Positions 39,758-52,631 of a stretch of DNA of 64,000 bases are shown in pieces (positions within the stretch are counted from its first letter, which is position 1; each line of letters opens with the position of its first letter). Below the pieces are notes generated by a model. That model was not told the DNA's origin and did no database searches. It saw only the letters and a program-made list of their open reading frames with translations. A program made the translations under genes and the position numbers. The DNA lies in contig SSBO01000009.1 of the NCBI GenBank assembly GCA_005281725.1, forward strand, positions 7,936,303 through 8,000,302. Reading direction: 5' to 3'. This DNA is from Wuchereria bancrofti. Taxonomy: Eukaryota > Nematoda > Chromadorea > Rhabditida > Onchocercidae.

Positions 39758-42700
39758 CGCTACAAAAAAAAAAGAAAAAATGAAAACTGTACCAACGTGA
39801 GTTTTGTTAATTATCACAGTACCTTACCTATTATTCTACAACAGGTGCATCATTTCTATAGCAATGACCATTTTGAATCTAATTTGTTTGTTGAAATGCC
39901 GCAAATATGGAGATAATTGGAATGAAACTTATCTAATACTTATTTTCTTATGTGCTATATTTAAATTTAGCATTAATGTTACTGAGATTTAATAGATCAT
40001 ACTACAATGACGTTTCTAGAGCGATTCGAATTTATAGATAAAAATTAGAGATATGTACGTGAGGCATTCCATGTAGTAGAACGCTCAAAAATTTTGAATA
40101 TATTCAAATTTGTTTATTGTTTTCAATCTGTATAGCTTTTAGTTTCCCTCTTTCGTAAAAATTATAAATGTCTCAAAATCTCTTAAAAATATTTTTAATC
40201 TTCAGTTATGCTGATATAATTAATAGAAGGTAAGTATTCGTTCAAAGCATAAACTAAATTGGTGATTTTAACATCTGCGTTCCATCGGAATTAAAATAAC
40301 AATTTAAATTGCAAAATTATGGTGAATTAAATAATGTTTGAAATTTGTGGTCAAAAATTTTATTTGTTTAGATTTAAAAACCATTTGCCTGCGTTCTTCC
40401 TATTAACATCTCATTTTTCCACTTCAATTTGTTTGCTCAGGTGCACCAATTTTCTGCGTTCCTTTCTGAACTCATTGATTGAACTCTGCCAATTCAGACG
40501 AAAGTGAAAATTATACTCTCATTCGGTTACATTTTTGAACATTGTAAAAAGAAAAAAATTGAAATTTGCATAATAATAGTTATATTTGTGAAAAATTAAG
40601 AAACTTTTTAATTTTATTGTGTTAGAATACTTACTTGAACATAATTTTTCTTTCAATTATAGATCTACAATTTCTAAAAACTAAAACTTCTGAAGAATTT
40701 TCAGTCATTTAAATAGAATTTAATAAATATGTTTTTGAATATCTTTTTCAATAGCTCATCTCGTGCTATTGCAATATTATGGATTCAGTTGACAATATAT
40801 CTCTCGTAAATCTTATAAGCATTCCTGTGATATCGTACAAGCATCTATTCCGTTTTATCAAAAGCAGGATAAAATTGACGCCAATCGACGCAAGTATTAT
40901 TACCTAAAGTTAGCAAAAAAAAAAAAAAAAGAAGAAAAATATCAAATTGAGTTAAGTCAGTGTAGTGATTTAGCACACCTCAATTTCGGAAGCTCTTTGA
41001 CCTTAGATCCACTTTTAAGTACGAGCAGAGCAGGTGATGCATTGTTGTGTCACCGATTGCGTAACATTGCCCTTTATGCATGGTCATCTTTCGAAATAAA
41101 TAACCGTGAATCATTCATAAACTGCAAAAAATGAATCGTAGAATTTTGATTTCATGCAAAAACATTAATGATATAATTGATGCATTGAGTAGCCATTGTC
41201 CACCAAATTGTCTTGATTCTGAAGATTGTACTAAATTCTAGAGTGGACTCAATTGGTCCAGTTGTTAAAACGTCTTTTATGATGGTTTGTATTTCTTATG
41301 TTCAACACATTGATAACCACTAAATCTACCACTTCATCCACTTTAAAATTAATGAGAAAAGTTGTTTGGATGTTAAAATTGATAATTTCAGTGGTTTTGA
41401 ATGCAGAAAACGAAAACAACTTCATTTACTGATAAATTGTTTACAGTTTAAAAGAATAAAGAAACGGCGGGATTTAGCTTTGTTGAGTTAAGCAAGAGAA
41501 ATTGTTCCAAACATTAAAAAAAGATTTTTTTTAAATAAACAAATGGACGATTGATATGATGATAATGATACAGTAATGATGCCGTTCAAAGTGGAACAAT
41601 GGCATTTCGGGATAAGATATTTAATCTATTCGAAACAATTGTCCGGAACTGGTTGACTGGCTTTTTGCATCGGTATTGCAGAAAACAGAGAGCACCATTT
41701 TGGTTGTTAATTTTGCGCACAAACCATTCCATCAAAACTGTCAAAGTTCAAATTTAAATCTCCTATTTTGAACCAAAAATCAAAAGAAGTCTAGAGCTTC
41801 CGGAAAAAATCTAAATTTTTGTGCATATGTTCCAATTTTTTTCTTTTTTTATTTAATTTCTTTGGAGATAATCGTACATTTCTATATCCACAAGATTGTA
41901 AAAAAAAGAAATATGCAATTGATAGTATGAAATGACCATGAACGGAAGGGCTTCTGTTGGTGAAAAAGATGTGACAATCACTGAAACAGTAAGAAAGGTT
42001 CGATTACTTGAGTTAGAGGATAACAATTTCATCAATAACAATCTTTGTCGTACAATAAATGTATGTCAAGGCTATCCTTATTTTTGATCCGATACTTATT
42101 TTCGAAAAACAGCCAAAGAATTTCAACATTATCTCCTACATTTCAGACATTCAAATTTTTTTTTAATTCAAAATTTTCTGATAAAATTTTTGAAATTACG
42201 GACAAATTTGCTTCCCAGAATGATTTATGGGGAAGAAAAGAAGAAATCAGTGGCTATCACATAAATATCTGTCGCAGTACCTTTGATTACAAAAATCATC
42301 GTAAATTTCTGTTTAATATTTTTAAACTATCATAATTAAATTAATCGTCATAATTCAATCTTTACAAATTCCTAAAAATAAAAAATTTTTGAATATGAAT
42401 TCTGGAAATTATTAATATTTTTGTGCAATTATATCGTCAACATTTTTCACTCCTACAAATGACTTTTCAATACTTCTGACGATAATGAAATTTCGATAAA
42501 TGATTTAGCAGCTCAATTTCAAAAGGGTCTCTTTTTTTATAAAGATCAAAGTAGATTAATCTATCGTTATTTTCCAGACAACATTACACTATACCGTTCC
42601 ATATGGTCACATTTACTCCTGATTTTATTCCAGCATTTATTTAAATTCTTTCGAAGTTTCTACCTTGAAAAATTGCATTTGTATGTGCCGATTGTAATCA

Positions 42701-43309
42701 GTGTCTACGATCTGTTTCCAGTGAAAGCGTAAACGTAAATTTTTACTCATTTAAAAATTGAAATTTTAATCAACATTAATTTGTTTTTCACTTCACATAA
42801 TGTATTGTCACTTCCAATATAACTATTCGTCCTTCACATTTTTGTGGTCACTACGATTCCATTTTTTCAATGTTTATTGCATTTTTTTAAATAAAATATT
42901 GATTATTGTTTCAGTTAACAACAGACAATTTAATTTAAATGCATTGATTGTGAGAAGTGTGTAATTAGTGGTCATTAAAAGTTGTGATCGATTAGCAAAT
43001 TAAATTACAAGCAGTAAAGACTTAAATTAATTAGAACTCTCATTGCTAGAAATGTCAGAATTATCAGTCTAAGCTACATGCATAAGTTAATAACATCCCA
43101 AACTTATTTGAAATGCTAAAAGTGTTAAGGTTAGGTTACTGAGAGTGTCCACTCAGGTGAGTCTTTGGAGACATCCACAAATATTATCAAATGTTATTTC
43201 GCGTTTTATAGAATCATTTCATAGTTATTTCAAAAAATGGATAAGTTCAAACTTTATTTCATTTGAATTTGAAAATTATATAACAACCGGTAATTGATCT
43301 CATAACATT

Positions 43310-43470
43310 CTAGCACCGAAAGCTTAGCTCAGAATAGCAAAAGGAGCTGAAAGCATCGCCATCTGTCATTACAACAACTTCCACCACAATGGACAAATCC
43401 AACCCATTACTCTCTTTGTGTAGCAATAGCTGTAACACTAGATCATCCGATTCGAATTTGACCTGAGTAT
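43310..43470 (-). other. Candidate terminal exon
   Basis: After the acceptor CAATTAG the minus strand is open for about 53 codons to a stop, reading VKFESDDLVLQLLLHKESNG, then DLSIVVEVVVMTDGDAFSS. Composition and length look coding and the island is GC-richer than its surroundings. No upstream exon with fitting phase (it needs one base from the previous exon) was found, so it may be a decayed or chance frame. Confidence 0.25.
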
Positions 43471-44645
43471 CTAATTGAAGGAGGAAAAGATGTGTGACAC
43501 ATTTTCTTTGACATCTCATATAATGTCTAGGCTAAAGGATTTCCTTTTTTCTCTTCCTATTGGCAGGAAACGTCTGGGTCAAGGGTCACGAGAAGGCTAC
43601 AAAATTCACTCTATAATTCTCTATCATTTCCATAGTTCTTTATGTAGAGAGTATGCTTATATTTGAACAGCCGTGTCATAGGACAAATTCAAATCCTATC
43701 TATTCTTAAAGAGAACAAACATTCCGCACCAAAGCGCTTTTACTACATTTTTAAGGGGAAATATCGAAAATAAAATATGAAAATACGTGAGCGAAATTTA
43801 CATTTAACAATTTTTAGTTTTTAAAAATATTTAAAACGAATGAAATTATCCAATTGATAGTAAAAACTTCTATGTTAGAGAAAGGAAAAGAATGAATGAA
43901 GATGCCACTGCTCAACTTCTTCTCCTCTTTTCTCTTATCATCCATAAATTTAAAAGTGATAACAGCTTCACATTAAGTCAAGATAGTCTAGTGTGACAGT
44001 TTTCAATTCGCCTCAATCAAATAAACGAAATGTGCCATTAAGTGATTGGAAACTTTACTGCTAAAGCTATATGAAGTTGATTTTTGCTGTTTAATTAGAA
44101 ATTGTCGCTATTATTGGTTAGTCAAATGATACATTAATAAAGTCAACAGTTAACTAACTGCAAATAATGATTCACTGTATGATAAATTTTGTAAAAGTAA
44201 ACTTAATCAATTCATCCATACCTGTCCTCTTTTCAATTTAACAAAATAAAATGTCACAACAACTATAAGTAAGTTATTAGTGCAAAACTATTAGCTGAAA
44301 ACTTTTTCATTCTATGTTGGCTATTTATTCATGAATCTTAAACATTAGGTTCATTTTACAAAGTAATTTAAATTAAATTTACTTTCTCTTAGCTTTTTAC
44401 TTACTCTATTTATCATTTTTGTCAAATATTAACTCGCCAGAAATCTCTATAATACTAGGTTAATCGAAACAGTTTTAATTGAATATTTCAGAAAAGGTTG
44501 CTTTATATGTAAATGTTAAATTAAACAATTAGGACTATAAAAAGTTTTGCGTAGTTTCTCCGGAAATATTATATTATGTATTGTTAGAATTGCAATAATT
44601 GTTGCAATAAATAGCTCATAAAGATGGTTAAGAATTTGAAATTTT

Positions 44646-44765
44646 GAATTTCGCCGTTATCTTTGAGAAATAGAATCGGGTCGATGGGAGTGAAAAGTGA
44701 TAGGAACGCTATTTATTTACTCATATAAAGGACACTTTGCAGAAAAAAACAAAGCAAAAAACTAT
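44646..44765 (+). repeat. Dispersed repeat copy B
   Basis: Related to 36362-36480 over about 120 bases. It lacks the clean acceptor of copy A and has a stop in the corresponding frame, so if copy A is an exon this one is a relic. Confidence 0.6.
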
Positions 44766-45099
44766 GGTAATCGATAGTGTAATAAAAAAAGCACAAATTT
44801 ATCCAACGTTTTGCAAAAAGCTCGATGATATATCAATTTGAAGTAAGGTGGTGGATTTTTTGAATTTCAGAAGGAATAAGCTATGCATGCAAACTTTACA
44901 AATTTCAATGCAACTTTCTGATAGATAATTTTATTTAATATACTGACACAATCATCTCAAAGAGTAATTTTTTAAAAAGTATAGAAAGAATATTTATTGA
45001 AAAAAAAAATGCTACCCTTAAATAGCGATGATATTTGACTGTAAAAATTTAAAAACGGATTATGATTGCAACATTTTGGATCCAGTTAAATTTTGCTGC

Positions 45100-45112
45100 T
45101 GACCTTTGACCT
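45100..45112. promoter_or_regulatory. Perfect DR1 nuclear-receptor-type site
   Basis: Read on the minus strand this is AGGTCA-A-AGGTCA, the direct repeat with one-base spacer bound by HNF4/RXR-type receptors. Nematodes have many HNF4-like receptors. Whether it is bound cannot be seen. Confidence 0.35.
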
Positions 45113-45349
45113 CGATAATTTTATGCTGACAAGATATAATGCTGAGGGCGGTTCAGGAAGAAAAATTACTATTCATTTTATTTTATGCACGTAAAAAGTT
45201 GGGGGAAAACTAACAACTAAATATTATGTGAGACTAAACAGTAATCATAGCTAATATGCAATTAATTTAAATAATTTTAAACTGTAATTAACGGTTTCAC
45301 ACATCATTTAGACATTGTAATGAAGAAGATCTGTCCAAGCATTTCTGTT

Positions 45350-45358
45350 TGACCTTGA
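45350..45358. promoter_or_regulatory. Extended nuclear-receptor half-site TCAAGGTCA
   Basis: TGACCTTGA on the plus strand is the reverse complement of TCAAGGTCA, the monomer site of NR5A/ERR-type receptors (NHR-25 class in nematodes). It lies 250 bases from the DR1 site. Confidence 0.3.
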
Positions 45359-45507
45359 TATATTTATTTATACTTGCTTAGTACTGTCGTAAATTAGCGA
45401 GAACGATAACGAGAAGAAGTGGGATAAGAAGGTTACCACGGGTTCACCTTCAACTAATCATTCATCAATTAAAACTAACCTGCAACCGTTATTGTTATCT
45501 TTAATAG

Positions 45508-45791
45508 ATGCTGCTGGATGTCAAGGTCATCGCTATCTCTTTCCCTTGACCACTGGCTCTCTTGTCTCATTCAAGTCACGCCTCTTCTCATCCATTGCCA
45601 ACCGACTCCATTCCCTCCTAAGAATTATATGTATGTTTGTGTATGTGTCTGTGTGTATATGTGTGTGTGAGCTACATGTATATATATAAATATAATTCCA
45701 GAAGCGCTTTCAGTTCACATCTTCCATTCGTCGTCCACTCAGTCACACGGTGCCATTTGGGGTGTACAACAAAACTTTGCTAATATTTTAA
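45508..45791 (+). other. Candidate two-exon coding segment with a microsatellite intron
   Basis: Exon 45508-45638 (after acceptor CTTTAATAG) reads DAAGCQGHRYLFPLTTGSLV and SFKSRLFSSIANRLHSLLRI. A 63-base intron made mostly of TG repeat runs from GTGTATG to ATTCCAG, and exon 45702-45791 continues in phase as KRFQFTSSIRRPLSHTVPFG with a stop at 45789. The island is markedly GC-richer than its surroundings. No upstream exon or known family was identified. Confidence 0.3.
45628..45672. repeat. TG-rich microsatellite
   Basis: Interrupted TGTG/TATG repeat forming most of the proposed small intron of the 45.5 kb candidate. Confidence 0.8.
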
Positions 45792-47205
45792 ATCTTTCAA
45801 AATTTGAAATTTGAAAAATTTACACTAAAACTTCAAAATTTTACAAAAAAATATTCATTTGTTGTAATTTAATCAATGTTTTTTAAGCGATATTTTCACG
45901 TAACTTTTAATAATATCTCTCACTGTTTTCAGTTCAAATTTTTAATCACTAAATTTTTAGACTTCTTATGAAGGTTTAAAAACAATCTTTGAAGTAAAAC
46001 TTTGATATAACTCAGCGCTAAAGTTACAGTATTCCAAAGGAAATGCATGCACGCACGATTACAGTAATTAGCTATCTTAATGCAGCACATTGCTATTTGA
46101 AATGACTTGCAGTGACCTTTCGAAAACAAAGTTATACACTTCGCTGTGTCAATATGCGCATAAATGCTCGAACTTTTTCCATTTCCATCATTTGCGGGCT
46201 ATTAAAAAGAGATAGCAAACATATTTTTTAAATGTAAGAAATTGAAAATTTATAATTACCAAATGGCATTGAAAAGTTTGTTGAGAGCTCCAATTTAGCA
46301 CATAAATTTCTAATTTTCTATTATCTTAAAATATTAGTTTTGTGTGTAAAATTTAATATTTATTCCAATTAAAAAAAAAAACAAACTTAAATTTAGACTA
46401 ATTAATACATGATTTGTAGTATTCAAGAGTTTTATATAACGAAAATCAATTTTACAAAAGGAAATTTCTACAATCGCTAAGAAATCTTTATGGAGTTTTT
46501 TTTAAAAAAACTTCCAAAATTTTACGAAGATTAAGCTAGATTTTTCTTGCAAATGTTTGGTTTTTTTTTTGTAAATTTTATAAACCTTTAAAAGGATTAT
46601 TAATTTCTAAAAATTTTTCATTCTTTTTCTCAAAATTCACTTTAAAAGTGTCAAAATTTAAATCTTCGACAAGGCATAATATTAACATAAAATTGAGAGA
46701 AGCATAAGATTTAAAGGATTGAGCAGACCTTTGGACCCTTGGATCTATGGATTTTGCAGCTGTTTAGTTGTTTCAAATGTTCACAGCTTTCATCTTAAAA
46801 TTGATCGACTGAAAAGATAGGAAGTAGAGAAGAAGCGCAAATAATATCAAAATAGCTTTTCGTGTTGTTGCAAGCAGTGACGCTAGACACTGTGCAATAT
46901 TGGGTCTCCATTCATTCAAATTTCAAATCTGAATTAATTAGTTATAAAATTGCCTTCCAGATAGGATGCGCATTTAGTGCTTTAATATGCTTCATAGTGT
47001 GCTTATTTGTCTGCTTATGCTTTAATTACTTTTTTTCTTCTTGTGAATTTAAAAATTCAAATTTACAGAGCTTTTTAATGATATTTCTTAAAATTTTAGT
47101 TTTTTGAATGTTTAGATAATAGATTAAAACAACTGTCTTGTTCATCTCAGATAATTTTGTGAAATAGTTGCATTATATGTCATTAATAAATTATTGAAAT
47201 TTCAG

Positions 47206-47310
47206 GAAAGAGAGAGAAAGGGTCAGAAGGGTGTCGGCGCAATCGAACTTCACCGCAAACTCTTCAAATGTCTCCTAACAGCTATCTATCTACCTGTACC
47301 CTCAAAATAA
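47206..47310 (+). other. Candidate terminal exon
   Basis: After the strong acceptor AAATTTCAG the plus strand is open for 34 codons to a TAA: ERERKGQKGVGAIELHRKLF followed by KCLLTAIYLPVPSK. Composition is protein-like and GC-rich for this region. No partner exon was found; it could belong with the 45.5 kb candidate or be chance. Confidence 0.25.
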
Positions 47311-49358
47311 TCATTTCGCGAAGTGAAAAGACCCACTGTTAATTTCATATTAATTCAATACGATACACTCATCACTGCTGAATTTAATTTACATTCTACC
47401 GGTATCACTCGTATTTTTCATCCTTCGACCAATATCAAAAAGTGTTGTCACCTTCCCAACAGGTAATTTACCCGACGTTATTCATTTTGTTAGTACAAAT
47501 GTTAGAAATATTCACATATGGTTTCAATCAGAGTTACTCGTATGTGACGCAACCTTTGGTTACCATCTGGGCATCATCTTCCTCTCATATATACCAATGG
47601 AAAATGATTAACTGAAAAGAGTAACCTTTCTCTAAAAAAAAGAAAAAAACAAAATTGGGACAAATTTTCTTCTTAATTGCAATTAAGGTAAAAGAAGAGG
47701 GAATGAGAAAATAAATAATTAGCAATTAAGCATAGTTGAATAAAAGTAAACACATAATGATGAGATAATGAATGACATTTCAGTGAGACAAATTTTGCTG
47801 AAAAACTGAAAACATATGAGGCGAAGTTTTTTTCCTTCACTTATTTTCATTACTGATGTTCCCCACAATTTTGTTTTCATCAGCTGAAAGGTCAGAATTT
47901 CTTATTGAATTTTTTTTTTAGAAAGAATTTTAAAAATTTTCTATTTAAACATTCCTTTTTTATACTTTTTCTAACAAATAAATCATAGTATCGATTAAAT
48001 GTAATTAAATATCTTTTGTTTCTTTCTTTTTTTTTCGCTATTTCATAATTAAATAGCTAGCTGCAAATAGTTAGTTATTTATTTATTTTTCTGAAATCTG
48101 TTTTATATATTCAAATTTATAACTATCATTTTTTTTTCTTTTAATTTCATAGTTCATGAAGCTCAGTGTCTATTTGAAATTCGACGAAATCATTCGTAGT
48201 TCTACTTCCTATCATTATTCATTTCGAGTTTAATTAATTAATGATCAGTTCATATCAATATTCTATTTTCTATATTAAGTTTATTTCGTAATGCTAAGTT
48301 CAAATAAGGGAGATTCTATTTCAAGTTGAGAGTCAATTATAGCACTAATAGTCCTCAGTAATAACTGGAAGGATGACATGTTGTCACATTGTCAAAGCAC
48401 TACTCTGTTGACTTGCATTGTTTTGAGGGAAAAAGGGCATCCGCACAAGAACACATGTGACACTTTCTCTTTGTGTTATTCACTGTCATGAATTAATTTG
48501 AATTAATTATGCTTGCCCCTGTAAGTAAACATTCCTAAATATTTATTTTGAAAGACCCGCGGGCATTATTAGTGTTTCATTCTTTGATATCTTCAAACTA
48601 TTAATTGTTTGTGTTATTCAACATCTCACCAACATATCTTTCTCACATAATTATTTCTAATTCGTTTAGATTTAAAAGTACACTATAACCTCGATCCAAA
48701 TTAAAACTAATCACAAAATTAGATCAGCTAAAATTGAAATAATTCCTCATAAAAATATTTACATTTTAATTCTTTTTTTACTCTTTTTCTGTTTTTTAAC
48801 TTTAAATTAAAAATTTTAGTTCTTACTTTTGTTAAACGACTGAACAAAAATTGGATTAACGAAAAGTTTTCAGAATAGTTTTGTAAATTTTTTACGGTCA
48901 AAGTGATAAAGTGTCTAGCATTTCATCTAAACAGCGCTAACTTTAATGAATTTAACAAGATTTTAATTTTTCGTACATAATTTTTATCTGATTGTTAGAC
49001 TTTAATATTCAAACTTTAGATTAATTATTTCTTAAACTTTTATCAACATTCAGAATATATGTATTTCAGGTCAGCTACTGATAATGATGAGAATGAAGAC
49101 AACAATCTAATCGGTTAATTTTATTTTGATCTGTTTTTCTATGCATGTAATTAAGTTGTAATTAGAAGTTTAAAAATGTAATTAACACTTTAATGACTGA
49201 TACCTAAGAATTACGAAAGAGCTCATTACACCAACGTGTAGTGCTGCACATGGTAAATATCTGTATTTTCTTGTATGAAAGTAAAATTTTAATTCAAAGA
49301 TATGTATTATAGATGTTGTATTAATGTAGAGAAAGTATAAATTAATTATTTAGGAAGT

Positions 49359-52300
49359 ATGGATAACGTTGTAAGTGAAAATTCACAAATTGAAATGACT
49401 TCTAATAATAAGAAGCAAATGGAAGGAGTAAGATTTATGAAATTTCTTTTTACAGTTCAATTATTTCATTTTCAATAATTTTACTTTTGTTTTTACGGAA
49501 TTGTTATAATTTATGAATTGCACCGCAGATTTTATAATTTTTTTTTAAATAATTTGATATATTTTATTTTATGTGAATTAGTAAAAATCACTGTTTTCAG
49601 ACAGCACTGGCCATCTTAATGAAAAATAGCGCTCAGGTATTCGGAAGCACTGAAAACGTTTTGAAAAAACGATTATTTGCCGATGTCACCAACTGGTAGA
49701 ATATTTCTTATTTGAAATTAAATGATAAATTAAGCATCAAATAGCTCACAATTGATTTATTCTTTCAATTAATAATGCATTTGGAAAATGATGCAAAAAT
49801 AAAATTTGAAAAATGTGAATTTTAACTGCTTTATTAGATAATCAGACTTTTTAATAAAAAAATTCAATTTGCGCTGTCAAAAAGAAATAGCCATTTTATA
49901 AGCGTTCTACAAATAAGAAGAAATAACTCAGCGTTAGTTTAAGCTTTAGTATGGCTAAATTTATAAGTATCTTAAAATATTGATTCATTTTACTGGAAGA
50001 GATGTATCAGTTAAATAAAAGTTTAACACTGGCGCTATTTGTTAAAAAGGATGCAAAGTATTATTATTTATTTTCAGCCAAAATAGCAAATGTCAAAAGC
50101 GAAATGTTCAAAAGAATGACCGACTGCAAACTTCCATCACGGATTATGCTGTCATCAAACATAAGCAATCAAATTTTGAAAATTTGAAAAAAACGGTAAA
50201 TGAAGAAGCTGCGAAAAGCTTGAAACAAAGTGAATGTATTGATAAGATATCCCTTTGCTCTCCTCGGTCAACTTCTGAAATGGACACAGAAGATGAAATG
50301 ATGGACGATTCATTGTGTTCCATTCAAAATGACAGCGATATCGAAATGCATGAATTACAAAGTCGCTTTAGTCAGACACTCGGGAAGCGTTTCAGTATGG
50401 CGCAACAAGATACTCACAAAAAAAATATGCAAGAACCATTGATTAAACGGCGGAAAGAAGTAATTTAAATAATTTATCAAAATGTTAACTTTTGTAAGAA
50501 ATATTTGAAGCCTAGGAGACTGACAGTTTGAGATATCTCGAAATTCTCTTTCTTATTAGAACAGAGTAATGAACTTGATCCTATCTTTGCAAAGATGATA
50601 TTTTATTTGATGAATATGAAACTTGCTAAGTATTATCAAAGCAATCATTTTTATCATTTATCAAGAAAGAAAGATTAAAAAATTAAGGATGAAAAGAAAC
50701 AATTAGAAACAGAAGCTGAAAGTAGCAGCAAAGAGCAAAATAAGGAAAATGAAATGGAAAAGGCAGACGGGAATGTGGATTGTTTTTTTAAATCTGTTAG
50801 TTATTTAATTTCACTCATTAAAATTAATTTAACTTGCAGATTTGGAAAATTATAATCCAAAATTTTGTAGATGATCAAAATCACAAATTTAAAATTCTTC
50901 ACATTATAATTCAATCTGATTTTTTTCATATTTCATTACGTTTCGTACTCAATTAGCCTTTCGATAAAATCTTTCTTTAGCAACAAAATGATAATAATAA
51001 TAATAAAAAGCATAAATTTATCGATTTTCAATTTGTTTCAAAAAAGATAAAATTCTCAATATTTTCAGAAATATTCATTAGTAACTGTGCAAAAGCCATG
51101 CATTCTCACAGCTGGTTTTGCATGCATTGAAAAAGTCGTCCTGAAAGAGTTGCTAGGATCAATGAAATCTCAGGAATTCATCGAGAAATACGCTCTCATC
51201 GATTGCCGATATCCATATGAATATGAAGGTGGACATATTAAGGTAAGGAAGTCATCCGGAATGAAGAAGTTCTATACTCGGTAGAAATTTTACGAAGTAA
51301 TTTGTAAACACTAAAATTAATAAATCATAACATATAATTTTAGAGTATATGAAATATAATGTATGATTAAATTAAACTTAATATGACTTTTTTTTTTTTT
51401 TCAAATGTCATCAGTGCGGTACTATTAACCATAACATATGTATATGTTAGTTATTTTACAAATATTCTTAAATGGATGTTGTTTTTATCCCAAATAAGTA
51501 ATGAATATGAATGAAATAAGTATTTATTCCTATTTCAGGGAGCATTAAATATTTATGATCCTGTGGTACTGGAAAATACGTTCTTTCCTGATTGTTCAAC
51601 TAAATTTAAAATAATGGTTAAAAAAATTCCAATATTTTACTGCGAATATTCAAGTGCTCGAGGGCCAATGCTGTATGTTATTAACATATTTGTTTGTTTA
51701 ATCAAATTTTGTACATTTATCATGTGTTTAAGATAAAACTTACAAAATAAATAAATCAAATGGGATAAATTAATTCAATTCTATTACATTCATTTCCAGA
51801 TTTCCAATATCATTTCTGATATTGGTACCGTAATTCCAGTGTAAACAACTGTCTCTTTTCATGCAGCTGTAATACTGCAATAATTGCTTTTATTATTATG
51901 TTAGCTACGCTAATTGTACCAATTACTACTATCAGAATAGATTTCATTTTAATTAATTTCAAGAGAGAATTTTAATTGCGAAGTTCTCTTATCAAAAATT
52001 ATTAGGCAGGTCTCTTAGAAATGTAAGAAAGAAAAATAGACATAGACCTAAATTTACTGCTCTGTGTTACCCAAAATATCAGGCAACTTTCTAGTAATTA
52101 CTAAATTATTGTTTATAGTGCATCACATTTACGGAAAAGTGATCGTGTCCGGAATTATTCCAAATATCCATTTCTCTATTACAATGAAATCTACGTTTTA
52201 CAAGGAGGCTATAATGCTTTCTATAATACTGAAGATAATTGTTTCAAGGTAACTATATTACAAACTTTTAAATTAATGGTTGAACCTTTCTGAATCATTA

Positions 52301-52631
52301 ACTTTTAATCTTTTGAATTATTATACAGGATTTATGTGAGCCAATAGGTTATGTTTCTATGCGAGATAAGAAGCATTCGGATGTACTCAAAACATATCAT
52401 ATGCATAATATGCGGAATGGAGTTGGTTTCGAAACCGGAATGTTCCAAACAGCTGTGATTAGAAAAAATGCCGATTTTCGTCGGACATATTCAGTTCCAC
52501 AGATGCCAGAATCACCAACTGCTTCACAATTTTCTTCTGAACGATCTCCCGAAAAGATTCGTCCTGAAATTGCTACAGTACCAATGCTTGCTAATCCACG
52601 TACACCAACCGGACGCAAAAATAGTCGTTGA
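49359..52631 (+). CDS. Cdc25-type dual-specificity phosphatase (first copy)
   Basis: Cdc25 removes the inhibitory phosphates from CDK1 and drives entry into M phase, opposing the Myt1-like kinase at 24515-29560. About eight exons read to roughly 470 residues. The N-terminal half is polar, acidic and rich in S/TP (LCSPRSTSEMDTEDEMMDD) with a basic KRRK patch, typical of the regulatory half. The rhodanese-fold catalytic half begins KYSLVTVQKPCILTAGFA and has [20 protein letters not shown], the active-site loop YCEYSSARGPML with nucleophile Cys codon at 51641-51643, YPFLYYNEIYVLQGGYNAFY and LCEPIGYVSM. The Cys and Arg of CX5R are intact, but the loop Glu of human Cdc25 (CEFSSER) is Ala. The start is the first ATG in its exon, two codons after an acceptor; an open segment at 49207-49250 may be an upstream or 5' UTR exon. 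Nematodes have several Cdc25 paralogues, so no numbered name is given. Confidence 0.94.

Larger units (their letters stand above)
29561..49358. other. Gene-poor, repeat-rich region of about 20 kb
   Basis: No multi-exon gene can be assembled across this stretch. It is very AT-rich with long A and T runs, several CA/TG microsatellites and small tandem, inverted and dispersed repeats listed separately. A few GC-richer islands with good acceptor sites could be single exons (near 35.7, 36.4, 43.4, 45.5-45.8 and 47.2 kb). It may also hold distal control elements for the flanking cell-cycle genes, or introns of a long gene with tiny exons. Confidence 0.6.

Noticed and set aside
49069..49115. Acidic exon-like segment upstream of the first Cdc25 gene
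   Set aside because: The frame reads SATDNDENEDNN between splice-like sites, but its phase cannot be joined to the next candidate exon without a stop.
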